In this document: positions 18,069 through 25,851 of the stretch, piece by piece
Numbering within the stretch: position 1 is the first letter of the stretch
Layout: the number at the start of each line of letters is the position of its first letter
Assembly (NCBI GenBank): GCA_029213195.1
Contig: JARGNI010000003.1
Coordinates: 124,001 to 188,000, forward strand
Source: Verrucomicrobiales bacterium
Lineage (GTDB): Bacteria > Verrucomicrobiota > Verrucomicrobiia > Verrucomicrobiales > DEV007
Reading direction: 5' to 3'
Length of the DNA: 64,000 nt
The notes under the pieces: model-generated
Database searches by the model: none
What the model saw: the letters and a program-made list of their open reading frames with translations, nothing else
What the model was told of the DNA's origin: nothing
Made by a program: the position numbers and the translations under genes

Positions 18069-19716
18069 TCAAAATTTCTCTGTGATGGTTTCCACCATGG
18101 TATCCACTGTCTCGGAAAGGGTCTCAACTCGCTCGATTGGACGGGTTTCGTCAGCCAGAACGCTACCGTTCCCCGTCGAAAGCAGCCTCACCTGAATGGA
18201 ATGCCCCTCTTCGCCTCAAGCGGTCAGAGTTCCTGCAAGCAACACGTCGACGCCTTCCTTACCCAGGACCGTAGCGAGAAAAGGATCCAGCCCGCTGCTG
18301 GAGGCCATGTCCCTGCCGGCAATGAATCGTTGCGTCCGTTCTATCTCGATCCTCGAGGGAGTGATCCGATAAACAATCGAAGCGAGCAATCGATCCGTCG
18401 ATCTCTCGGCCCACTCGTCGAGTTCGCTCTGCCCGGTTTTGTTTGCGGGTCGGCAGAATCGCCACGCGGATGAGTTCGCCATCCGCAAGCTGAGTGGCCG
18501 GGATTTCGAGCCACGTATAGAACAACGTCTCGTCCTCGCGAGCCGTTCCCGAAAAGACGAAGTAGTAGACCAGACCGAGGACAACCAGAAGAGCGGCGAT
18601 GCCAAAGATCCATCTTCCGGATCGACCGGATCGACCGATATCGGATGGATTCGGAGACTCGGATTTTTCTTTCCCTTCCGATGGCAAAGCTTCACTCCAG
18701 GGCACGGTGGCTTGCGCCTCCAGTTCGTCGGAATTTGTTTCCGGAAGCCGGTCAAAGTCACGTAGCGCCTCGTCGAGGTTTTCGTATCGTTCCGAGAGAT
18801 CGTGCGCCACCATCCTCTGCAGGAAAGATCGAAACGCGGTGGAATGGCCGGCGAGTTCAGCCCCGTCTGTGCGGAGGGGCTCATTTTTTACCGTCTCCAG
18901 CATTTGGAGTGGGCTCTGGCCCTCGAAAGGATCGTGTCCCGTGCTGATCTCGTAGAGGAGCACACCGAGCGCGTAAATGTCGGATTGCACCGAACTCCGG
19001 CTGCTCCCCGTGGCCAGTTCCGGTGACAGGTAGGGGATTGTTCCGATCACGGCACCCGTCATGGTGTGTTTCAGATCGGAACTCTCATTTCGCGAAAGCC
19101 CAAAATCAAGGATCTTCACGTTTCCTTCCGGCGTGACCATGACATTGGAACTCTTGATATCCCGATGGATGATGCCTTGTCGGTGGGCGTATTGAATGGC
19201 GACAAGCAATTGCCGGTAAACCGTGCAGAGGGCTTTTGGATTGGGGTAATCAATTTGCCGAAGGGTCACGCCGTCCACAAACTCCATCACGAGATAGAGA
19301 TCGTCCTCGTGTTTCCCGGCCGAGTAGACCTTAACAATGTTGGGGTGATCGAGCCGGGCGACATTTTTCGCCTCCGAGAGAAAGGAGTCAGCGAACTTGG
19401 GATCGTGCCGGAGATCCGGGCGGATGACCTTGATCGCCACCGCTCGATCGAGCACCGTGTCTTCTGCCTGCCAGACCTTTCCCATGCCTCCGGTGTCAAT
19501 GAGACGCCGCACGGGATGTCCCCCGATTTCCTCCGGCTGTTCCTCTGGGGAGGATGATCCCTCTTCACGAAGGGAAAAATGCAACCTTCGCGTCTTCTTG
19601 AGAAGTTGCGAGCATGGCTCACACCCTGCGATGTGCTGTTCGGTTTCAGGATCTGCAACAGACTCCTCGAGATCGAGGCAATAGTCGTAAATCTCTTTCT
19701 CGGAAAGACAGCGCAT
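18069..19716 (-). pseudogene. Zinc-finger Ser/Thr protein kinase with frameshift and in-frame stop
   Basis: The 485-codon frame (18259-19716) has an anti-sigma-like zinc finger (H28, C32, C35 in HIAGCEPC), then a complete Hanks kinase: glycine loop DTGGMGKVWQAED, Lys96, HRDIKSSN, DFG at 204-206 and SPELA. One membrane helix lies at about 369-391. After ILPT the frame becomes nonsense. Removing one G from the ggg run at 18447-18449 restores ILPTANKTGQSELDEWAE and a further 75 residues of a FlgO/TolB-like domain. A TGA at 18216-18218 then interrupts, but the same frame continues sensibly (EEGHSIQVRLLSTGNG) to a TGA at 18069. The kinase portion could still be made; the periplasmic domain could not. 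Confidence 0.8.
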
Positions 19717-19747
19717 AGTGCTACTACGGACAAGTGCCCCGGGTGGC

Positions 19748-20322
19748 TCAATCCTGAATGAGTTTTGCGCGAATTTGCTTCACGGTGTTGTAGAGGCGTG
19801 ACTTGACCGTGGCCGGTGGGATGTCAAGCATCTCGGCAATTTCCTGACGCGTCAGCTCCTCGACGTATTTCAGAAGGAAAAGACGGTTCGCTGCTCTTCT
19901 TTCAATTCATCGAGAACTTCGCCCAGGCTCCGACGGAGGTCTGCCCGTTCCGCAGAAGTAGCAGGGGACGGACCGATGTCCTTGAGATTGAGTTCGATGG
20001 TGTGACCCGAGAATGTGTCCGACCAACGCTTCTCGAGAAGCACAGGCCTCTTCTTTTTCAGGAAGTCGAGGCACTTGTTGCGTGTGATCCTGTAGATCCA
20101 CGGGCCAATTTTTTCGCCGAGTCGAAACCGGTCGATCGAGCGGCGAAACTGCAGAAATGCATCCTGTGCCAGGTCCTCCGCATCCTGCTTCGTGGAAACG
20201 TAATTCCCGCAGAAACGAACAAGTTTGTCGTGATACAAGCGATAAGCCTCGGCGAAGGCTTCCTCGTCCCCTTCCTTGATCCGACGGGCGAGGTCTTCTT
20301 CCGTTTGCGTAGAATCAGGCAC
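19748..20322 (-). pseudogene. ECF-type RNA polymerase sigma factor, frameshifted
   Basis: The intact frame from 20322 gives region 2 (EAYRLYHDKLVRFCGNYV, DAEDLAQDAFLQF, PWIYRITRNKCLDFLKKK) and reaches the start of region 4 (LKEEQRTVF), where it hits TGA at 19870-19872. Shifting by one base at ggaaaa (19876-19881) restores the rest of region 4: LKYVEELTRQEIAEML and PPATVKSRLYNTVKQIRAKL, ending at 19748. Without the shift the protein lacks its -35-binding helix-turn-helix. The kinase gene starts 31 bases after the restored stop. A -1 ribosomal slip could rescue it, but no strong slippery heptamer is present. Confidence 0.82.
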
Positions 20323-20391
20323 GGCTGATTGTTATGGGATACCGCAGGCTTTGACAAGGTCGAAGTCAGACGGTGCCGGAAAGGACCTTTC

Positions 20392-20460
20392 CAAGTCTGC
20401 TGCCAGCCCCTACTCAAGTCTGCTGCCAGCCCCTACTCAAGTCTGCTGCCAGCCCCTACT
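20392..20460. repeat. Three perfect tandem copies of a 23-bp unit
   Basis: The unit is caagtctgctgccagcccc plus tact, at 20392-20414, 20415-20437 and 20438-20460 with no mismatches. The last copy covers the stop codon of the SMP-30-like gene; the other two lie in the space leading to the sigma factor gene. Perfect identity suggests recent slippage expansion. Confidence 0.95.
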
Positions 20461-21388
20461 TCGGTGGTGCCTCGTTCTTCCGGGGGGCCTCAAAAAACAA
20501 CGCCCCTGCTGTCTTGGTCTTGCGACGGTAGATCTTTCCACCGTTCGCCACATAGAGATAGGCATGCCCCGGGCCGGCGAAACAGACGCTGACCAATCCG
20601 GCGGAAGGATCCGGTTTCGCGATGACGCCTCCCATGCGTCCGGTCGGATCGAACATCTGCAACCCTTCAGCCGTCGTCACGTAGTATCGTCCATGCACAT
20701 CGGTCGCCATCCCGTCGCCCTTGGCGACCTCGGGATCGGCAACGGGAGTCCGCATCTCCATGTAGGGTTGGGCATGTGCCAGGGTACCGTCCGCCTCGAT
20801 CCGAAAGGCGGTGACAAACTTTCCGCCATGATTCGAAACCACCAGCGTACCCTGGTCGCGAGAAAGGGAAATTCCGTTGGGCCTGGTGACATCTCCCGCG
20901 CTGACGACGGTCATTTTTCCAGACGGATCGATGCGTCGAATCTCCTGCGTCGGAGTCATCGTGAAATAAAGATTTCCGTCATGCGTCACGACGAGGTCGT
21001 TGGGCCGCACTTCCTTGACGAGTTCGGTTTCTTCTCCATCCGACGAGAACCGAACCACCCGCTGCTCTCTCGCAACACAGGCGTAGAGATTTCCATCCGC
21101 CCCCCACTGTAGACCGCTGATCCCCGGCGCGTCGGAGATGAATTCGGAAACTTCGCCCTTTTCATCGACCCGGTAGACGGCGGTTCCCTCTTTGACGTCC
21201 GAGAAATAGAGATTGCCTTCCGCATCCGTCGAGAGCCCGTCGGTAAATCCAAATCCCTCGACGACCACCTCCCAGTCTTCGCCCTCGATCAGGACCTGGC
21301 TCAAGGGCATGTCCTGGGCTTTCGAATGGTCGAAACAAAAAAGGAAACAAGCGCCGAGCAGGAAGGGGAGAGTTTTTCTTGGTCTCAT
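20456..21388 (-). CDS. Secreted SMP-30/gluconolactonase-like beta-propeller
   Basis: 310 residues with a signal peptide (MRPRKTLPFLLGACFLFCF). The six-bladed SMP-30 pattern is visible: GFTDGLSTDAEGNLYFSD, ISGLQWGADGNLYAC, RPNDLVVTHDGNLYFT, TRPNGISLSRDQGTLVVSN and DGMATDVHGRYYVTT, with Glu, Asn and Asp residues in the usual calcium-binding positions. Such enzymes hydrolyse sugar lactones. It follows an exported esterase by 24 bases, a pairing that is frequent in planctomycetes and verrucomicrobia and suggests joint work on plant or algal sugar esters. Confidence 0.88.
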   Translation of the reverse strand: MRPRKTLPFLLGACFLFCFDHSKAQDMPLSQVLIEGEDWEVVVEGFGFTDGLSTDAEGNLYFSDVKEGTAVYRVDEKGEVSEFISDAPGISGLQWGADGNLYACVAREQRVVRFSSDGEETELVKEVRPNDLVVTHDGNLYFTMTPTQEIRRIDPSGKMTVVSAGDVTRPNGISLSRDQGTLVVSNHGGKFVTAFRIEADGTLAHAQPYMEMRTPVADPEVAKGDGMATDVHGRYYVTTAEGLQMFDPTGRMGGVIAKPDPSAGLVSVCFAGPGHAYLYVANGGKIYRRKTKTAGALFFEAPRKNEAPPK

Positions 21389-21412
21389 GGGTAGGTATCG
21401 AGCTGGTGCAAT

Positions 21413-22282
21413 TTACTTGGCTTTCCAATCCCGCCAGATCCAGCGGAGCGTTTCAGGAAAGATGGCTCCACCATGACGGGCACTGTGTCTTCCCGTTCCC
21501 ATCACGAATTGGTAATCATAGCCGGAGAACTTCAGGGCCGCCGCCATCTGCTCGTTCGCGAGAGGCCAGTTTCCGTGGAGGTTATCGAGATCGTTTTCGC
21601 CTTCCTGGAGAAAAACGCGAAGAGGCTTGGGATCGGTCTTCCGAATCAGGGCCGGATAGACATGGCCTCCCCGGATGTTCGTGAAGCTTCCGATGTGACT
21701 GATGACCTTTCGAAAAGCATCGGGCCGCTCCCACGCGGCGGTGAAGGCACAGATTCCACCCGAACTGTTTCCACAGATGACACGATGATCCGGGTTGTCG
21801 GTCAGGGTGTAGGACTTGCCGACTTCCGGAAGGATCTCTTCGAGGAGAAACCGGGCATACTGGTCGCTGAGCGTGTCATATTCGAAGCTGCGATTCTTTC
21901 TCGGTTGGCCGCCCTCTTTCGCAGGAGGAACCACCCCGGGATTGATGAAGATTCCGATGGTGATGGGGATGTCGCCAGCGTGAATCAGGTTATCGAGAAC
22001 GGTCGGGGCACGAAAGGGTCCATTCTCCCGAACAAAGCCTCCCCCATCCTGACAAATCAACACCGCCGCGGATTTTCCTTTCTCATACTGGGCGGGGACA
22101 TAGACCCAGTAATCGCGAACCGTGCCCGGAAAGATCTCACTGGTCCAGGTATGCTGGGTGACTTCCCCCTTTGGAACGCCCTCCCTGGGTTGAGCATCAG
22201 GACCGGGGCGGTAGTCTTCGTCAGCGGCCCCGAGGGTAGCTGCTGTAAAAAGACAGGTCAGGAAAACAGAAATACGAATCAT
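21413..22282 (-). CDS. Exported enterochelin-esterase-like alpha/beta hydrolase
   Basis: 289 residues with a signal peptide ([19 protein letters not shown]). The fold follows the Fes/esterase D group: [29 protein letters not shown], the nucleophile motif [11 protein letters not shown], an acidic residue near [10 protein letters not shown], and the histidine in [12 protein letters not shown]. It heads a two-gene unit with the SMP-30-like lactonase. A siderophore role is not suggested by context; carbohydrate ester cleavage is more likely. Confidence is high for the family and low for the substrate. Confidence 0.87.
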   Translation of the reverse strand: MIRISVFLTCLFTAATLGAADEDYRPGPDAQPREGVPKGEVTQHTWTSEIFPGTVRDYWVYVPAQYEKGKSAAVLICQDGGGFVRENGPFRAPTVLDNLIHAGDIPITIGIFINPGVVPPAKEGGQPRKNRSFEYDTLSDQYARFLLEEILPEVGKSYTLTDNPDHRVICGNSSGGICAFTAAWERPDAFRKVISHIGSFTNIRGGHVYPALIRKTDPKPLRVFLQEGENDLDNLHGNWPLANEQMAAALKFSGYDYQFVMGTGRHSARHGGAIFPETLRWIWRDWKAK

Positions 22283-22354
22283 GAGAGAACCGTGAGAGTG
22301 CAGGTCTCTCCAGATTCTGACAACTCTCGATTTGAAAAGATCACGGGAGCCGGC

Positions 22355-23236
22355 TCAATGCCCGAAGGGCAGGCAGAACGGATTCGGAAGGGAGGTCCCG
22401 AAATGGGGAGTGTGACCCAACGGAGAGATCCCTCCATGGCGAAACGGGCTGGGGACATGATTGCCGAAGGGAGTCATCACTCCCTGCCCGAATGGGGTCG
22501 AGATGACCGGCGCGCAATGCGGATCGATGACAGGGGGCACGACTGGATGAAACTCGCGATGAACCGGAGGGCGGATATCGAACTCGATCGCGGGTGGCGA
22601 CCATGGTCTCAAACTCCCTGCCTCGACCTCGCGCTGGCCGAAAAGCAAGGGCAACGACCGGAGCAACTGTCCGGCGAGGGACTCCTCTTCCTCGAAATAG
22701 GGAGCGCTCTCTCGATCCGAGGGTTCCGGAGTGTATCGGGGTTGCGGATCGGGGACCGGCGACTCCTCTATCCGAGGAGCTGGCTGGGGGTTCGGGTCGG
22801 AGTAGGAAGGCACTGATGGAATCCCGGTATCGGGATAGTCGGAACGCGGAACCGGAGCAGCCTTTGCTCCGCGGTCGGGTTGCGAAGCCGGAGGGGTTCC
22901 CTGTGGCTCATATGACTCCGTGCGAGTTCGATAATCGGATCCGTAGCCAAAGCGCGGCTTGGGCTCGGTCGCCCGGGGTGAGGCGGTGTCGGAAGTGAAC
23001 TGACTGATGGGAGCGACCTGCGCGACCACTCCTCCAGCCGGGATCACCGGATCGCGGGAACTTCGGCTGCGACTCGTGGTTCGACTGCCGGACCGCTCAT
23101 GCTGGTAGATGTAACCCGTGGCCGATTTCTTTCCATCACTGGATCGAAACTCTTTCTCAAGCACATCGGCCCGCACGGATTCGGAACAGGGAAAGGTAAG
23201 AACCAGGACAAAAACGAACGAGAACACCCTTTTCAT
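22355..23236 (-). CDS. Secreted proline-rich low-complexity protein
   Basis: 293 residues with a signal peptide (MKRVFSFVFVLVLTFPCSES). The middle is rich in Pro, Ser and charged residues. The last 60 residues repeat short PFG/PFR/PLG units (STPFGQ, MTPFGN, PSPFRH, SPLGH). No family is recognised. It is divergent from leuD and 72 bases upstream of the esterase gene. A structural or surface role is a guess only. Confidence 0.6.
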   Translation of the reverse strand: MKRVFSFVFVLVLTFPCSESVRADVLEKEFRSSDGKKSATGYIYQHERSGSRTTSRSRSSRDPVIPAGGVVAQVAPISQFTSDTASPRATEPKPRFGYGSDYRTRTESYEPQGTPPASQPDRGAKAAPVPRSDYPDTGIPSVPSYSDPNPQPAPRIEESPVPDPQPRYTPEPSDRESAPYFEEEESLAGQLLRSLPLLFGQREVEAGSLRPWSPPAIEFDIRPPVHREFHPVVPPVIDPHCAPVISTPFGQGVMTPFGNHVPSPFRHGGISPLGHTPHFGTSLPNPFCLPFGH

Positions 23237-23379
23237 AACTTCAGACTACCAAGGAATCCGACGAGCAGCAATGGCAATCCAGTCAGGAAAAATTCGAGAA
23301 TCCGGAGTCGCCACCGGCCTGAGATATGGATTTTTCCCCTTGAGTTTGGGGCTTCGTGGATCGAAAGAAGGGGAGAGTT

Positions 23380-23979
23380 ATGGCATTGGAAAAGATCACC
23401 TCAGTCACTGGCACCGCGGTTCACGTACCCGGTTCCGATATCGATACCGACCGGATCATTCCGGCTCGATTCATGAAGTGCGTCACTTTTGACGGTCTCG
23501 GTGAGTATCTCTTCTACGACGTTCGTCACCAGGAGGATGGAACTCCAAAGCCCCATCCTCTCAACGAGAGCCGTTTCGAGGGGGCCAGCGTCCTTCTTTC
23601 CGGGATCAACTTCGGTTGTGGAAGTTCGCGGGAACACGCCCCCCAAGCCCTTTACCGAGCTGGATTTCGCGCTGTCATCGCCCAGAGCTTTGCGGAGATC
23701 TTTTTCGGAAACTGCGCCACCCTCGGCGTCCCCTGCGCCATCGCTTCGGCAGATGACATCGAGAAAATCGCCGCCGCAGTGGAAGCCGACCCTTCGCTGG
23801 AGGTGACCGTCGACGTCGAGAAATCCGAAGTTCGTTTCGGCGAGGATTCCATCTCCGTAGAGATTCCAAGCACGGCCCGCGACGCCTTTCTCTCCGCGCA
23901 ATGGGATCCCATTGGTGAACTGCTCGAAGCCGAGGACGAGATCGCGGGGACGATCTCGGAACTCGCTTACCTCAAGTAA
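23380..23979 (+). CDS. leuD: 3-isopropylmalate dehydratase small subunit
   Basis: 199 residues. The ATG at 23380 is preceded by GGGGAGAG, a good ribosome site, and gives the start MALEKITSVTG. The swivel-domain signatures are DIDTDRIIPARFMK and GINFGCGSSREHAPQAL. With LeuC it isomerises 2-isopropylmalate to 3-isopropylmalate in leucine synthesis. No leuC or other leu gene is in the window, so the subunits are encoded apart. The gene stands alone; the next gene on the right is convergent. Confidence 0.94.
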   Translation: MALEKITSVTGTAVHVPGSDIDTDRIIPARFMKCVTFDGLGEYLFYDVRHQEDGTPKPHPLNESRFEGASVLLSGINFGCGSSREHAPQALYRAGFRAVIAQSFAEIFFGNCATLGVPCAIASADDIEKIAAAVEADPSLEVTVDVEKSEVRFGEDSISVEIPSTARDAFLSAQWDPIGELLEAEDEIAGTISELAYLK

Positions 23980-24007
23980 AAGACTCCCCCGTGATTCCGG
24001 GGATCTC

Positions 24008-25816
24008 TCACTGGTTGACCTGCTTTTCCAGCTCTTCCTGGGCTGACTCAGCCGATTCGTTGACCTGGCTCTGGAGCTTGTCCAGGTCCACGTTGAATGG
24101 GAGCTTGGGCATGTTGGGCTGATCCATGTGCTCCAGCTTCTCCCGCTCTTCGACCACGGCACCGGAGTCCCTGAGGTTCTGATCGGCTTGGTTGAGATAC
24201 CCATCCATCTGGTCGGTGAGCTGGTTGAGGCCGTCGATCGCCTTGCCCTTGACCATCTTGTCCCCTTCTTCTCCCTCGGGGTCATCGACGATTTCGACAG
24301 GAAGAAAGTCGAGGAGAACGGAGCCTGGCTCGAGAAAGGCCAAGGCCTTGTTCTTGTAGTCCTTGACCACCTCGCGAGGCATGAACAGGTAGGCCGCATA
24401 GGCACTTCCCACGAGGACTGCGATCGTGATGAAAAATCGACGAATCCGCTTCACCCAGGGAGAACGCTTGTGGTAATCGCCCAACTGCATCATCTCGCGG
24501 GCAAAGGCATCCTTTTCCTCATCGGCCATCGGTGCCATGGGCCGCCCATCGCCATCGAGAACGACAGGCTCATCCGAAGAAGGTGGTGCCCCGATCTGGG
24601 CGAAGGGAGAAGGCGCCGCGGCCCCGGAATCCGATCCCGAGGTTTCTCCGAACGGGGATTTCTGCTCCCCACTCGAAGCAGCCCTCGTGGCAGAAGAGTC
24701 CGAAGAGGAGGGCTTCTCCTTGAAGAGCGCTTCGGCGAATCCGGGAGCATCGCGATTGGACGCATCGGGAGTGGCAGAACCGGTCGAGAAAGGGGAAATG
24801 CTCGCATGGTTCTGGCTTGGCACTTTCGTGCCCCAGCCGGAATGCACTCCCGTGTCCTCCTTGTTGCTGCTGAATAGCGCTGACTTCTCCGGCAAGGCAT
24901 CGAACTCGAATGGATCCTCTTTCTCCACAGGAACCTCTTCGACCGGCTCCAGAGCGGGAGAGGCCAGATCGTCGACGGGAACTGGCGCTTCGGAAATCTC
25001 CTCAGGAGGGCTCATCGAGACTTCGTCCTCAGGTTTTTGAATTTCGGCGGGAGCTGGCATCTCCATCGTGGTGTCCACAGGGTCCGCAGCCACTTCCGAT
25101 TTCGGGTTCGATTCCGTTTGCGAAAGAATGTCATCCCACGGAGGAGGAGATCCTTCCGGCAGCGAGCTGAAATCAAAGGAAGAAGCCTTACTCTCGGGGT
25201 TCGACTCCGCGGTCGGCTCTGGCTGAGTCGCAGGCTCCTCGACAGCTTCGACCTTGGGCTCGGAAGCGTCCGCGGGAGCGGATGAAACTTCCTGAACCGG
25301 AGGCGTGTCCCGATCCGGAAATCCCCAGGAAGACCCGGAAGCAGCGGCAAGCTCGGGGGACTTCGGCGAAGTGGACGGAGCGACTGGAGTCGCTACCTCG
25401 ACAGGCGCAGTGACGGCCTGTGCGGGGGGCGTCGCGGGTGGAGACATCTCGGTGCTTGGCGCCATCTCTACCAACGGTTTCGTCGGAGCGACTTCCGGTT
25501 GGGTAAGAGGAGGGGGCGTGGAAGGCGCGGTTGATGGGATGGATGCGACCGTCTCCGGTTCCCCCGCTGGCTTGCTCCCAGGATTCTCTGCCGTGGCAGC
25601 AGTCTTTGCCGCGCGAGTATCGACCAGTTTCACGACTCCCCCCTCGTCGACGGCCATGACAGGAATACTGCAGTGCACACAAGCGCCTGCGATTCCGACA
25701 TGCTTTCTCCGGAGATTGAGTTTCCCCGAACATTCGGGACAGAAGAGACGGACGACCTCCTCGGGATCAAGGGTGGACATCGGTCCAGGCTGGGATGCGG
25801 CGGAAGATGAGCTCAT
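24008..25816 (-). CDS. Zinc-ribbon, low-complexity, single-span membrane protein
   Basis: 602 residues. Near the N-terminus a four-cysteine ribbon (FCPECSGKLNLRRKHVG then ACVHC) is followed by about 400 residues rich in Pro, Ala, Ser and Glu. A single membrane helix (IRRFFITIAVLVGSAYAAYL) lies about 140 residues from the end, after which comes a charged helical tail. There is no signal peptide, so the ribbon should be cytosolic. It lies 35 bases after its paralogue at 25852-28299, on the same strand. The function is unknown. Confidence 0.72.
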   Translation of the reverse strand: MSSSSAASQPGPMSTLDPEEVVRLFCPECSGKLNLRRKHVGIAGACVHCSIPVMAVDEGGVVKLVDTRAAKTAATAENPGSKPAGEPETVASIPSTAPSTPPPLTQPEVAPTKPLVEMAPSTEMSPPATPPAQAVTAPVEVATPVAPSTSPKSPELAAASGSSWGFPDRDTPPVQEVSSAPADASEPKVEAVEEPATQPEPTAESNPESKASSFDFSSLPEGSPPPWDDILSQTESNPKSEVAADPVDTTMEMPAPAEIQKPEDEVSMSPPEEISEAPVPVDDLASPALEPVEEVPVEKEDPFEFDALPEKSALFSSNKEDTGVHSGWGTKVPSQNHASISPFSTGSATPDASNRDAPGFAEALFKEKPSSSDSSATRAASSGEQKSPFGETSGSDSGAAAPSPFAQIGAPPSSDEPVVLDGDGRPMAPMADEEKDAFAREMMQLGDYHKRSPWVKRIRRFFITIAVLVGSAYAAYLFMPREVVKDYKNKALAFLEPGSVLLDFLPVEIVDDPEGEEGDKMVKGKAIDGLNQLTDQMDGYLNQADQNLRDSGAVVEEREKLEHMDQPNMPKLPFNVDLDKLQSQVNESAESAQEELEKQVNQ

Positions 25817-25851
25817 AGGAAAAAATAGGAAATGGCGAAAGTTTCGGCGCG

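Noticed and set aside
19870-19885. Programmed ribosomal frameshift in the sigma factor gene
   Set aside because: The needed shift is -1, but the sequence before the stop is not a strong slippery heptamer, and the neighbouring kinase also has lesions, including a plain stop. Damage or sequence error is simpler.
20392-20460. CRISPR array
   Set aside because: The three 23-bp copies are directly joined with no spacers and there are no cas genes.
23401-24405. Minus-strand frame across leuD
   Set aside because: It overlaps leuD and the zinc-ribbon gene in the wrong frame and is basic and low-complexity, so it is a shadow of them.
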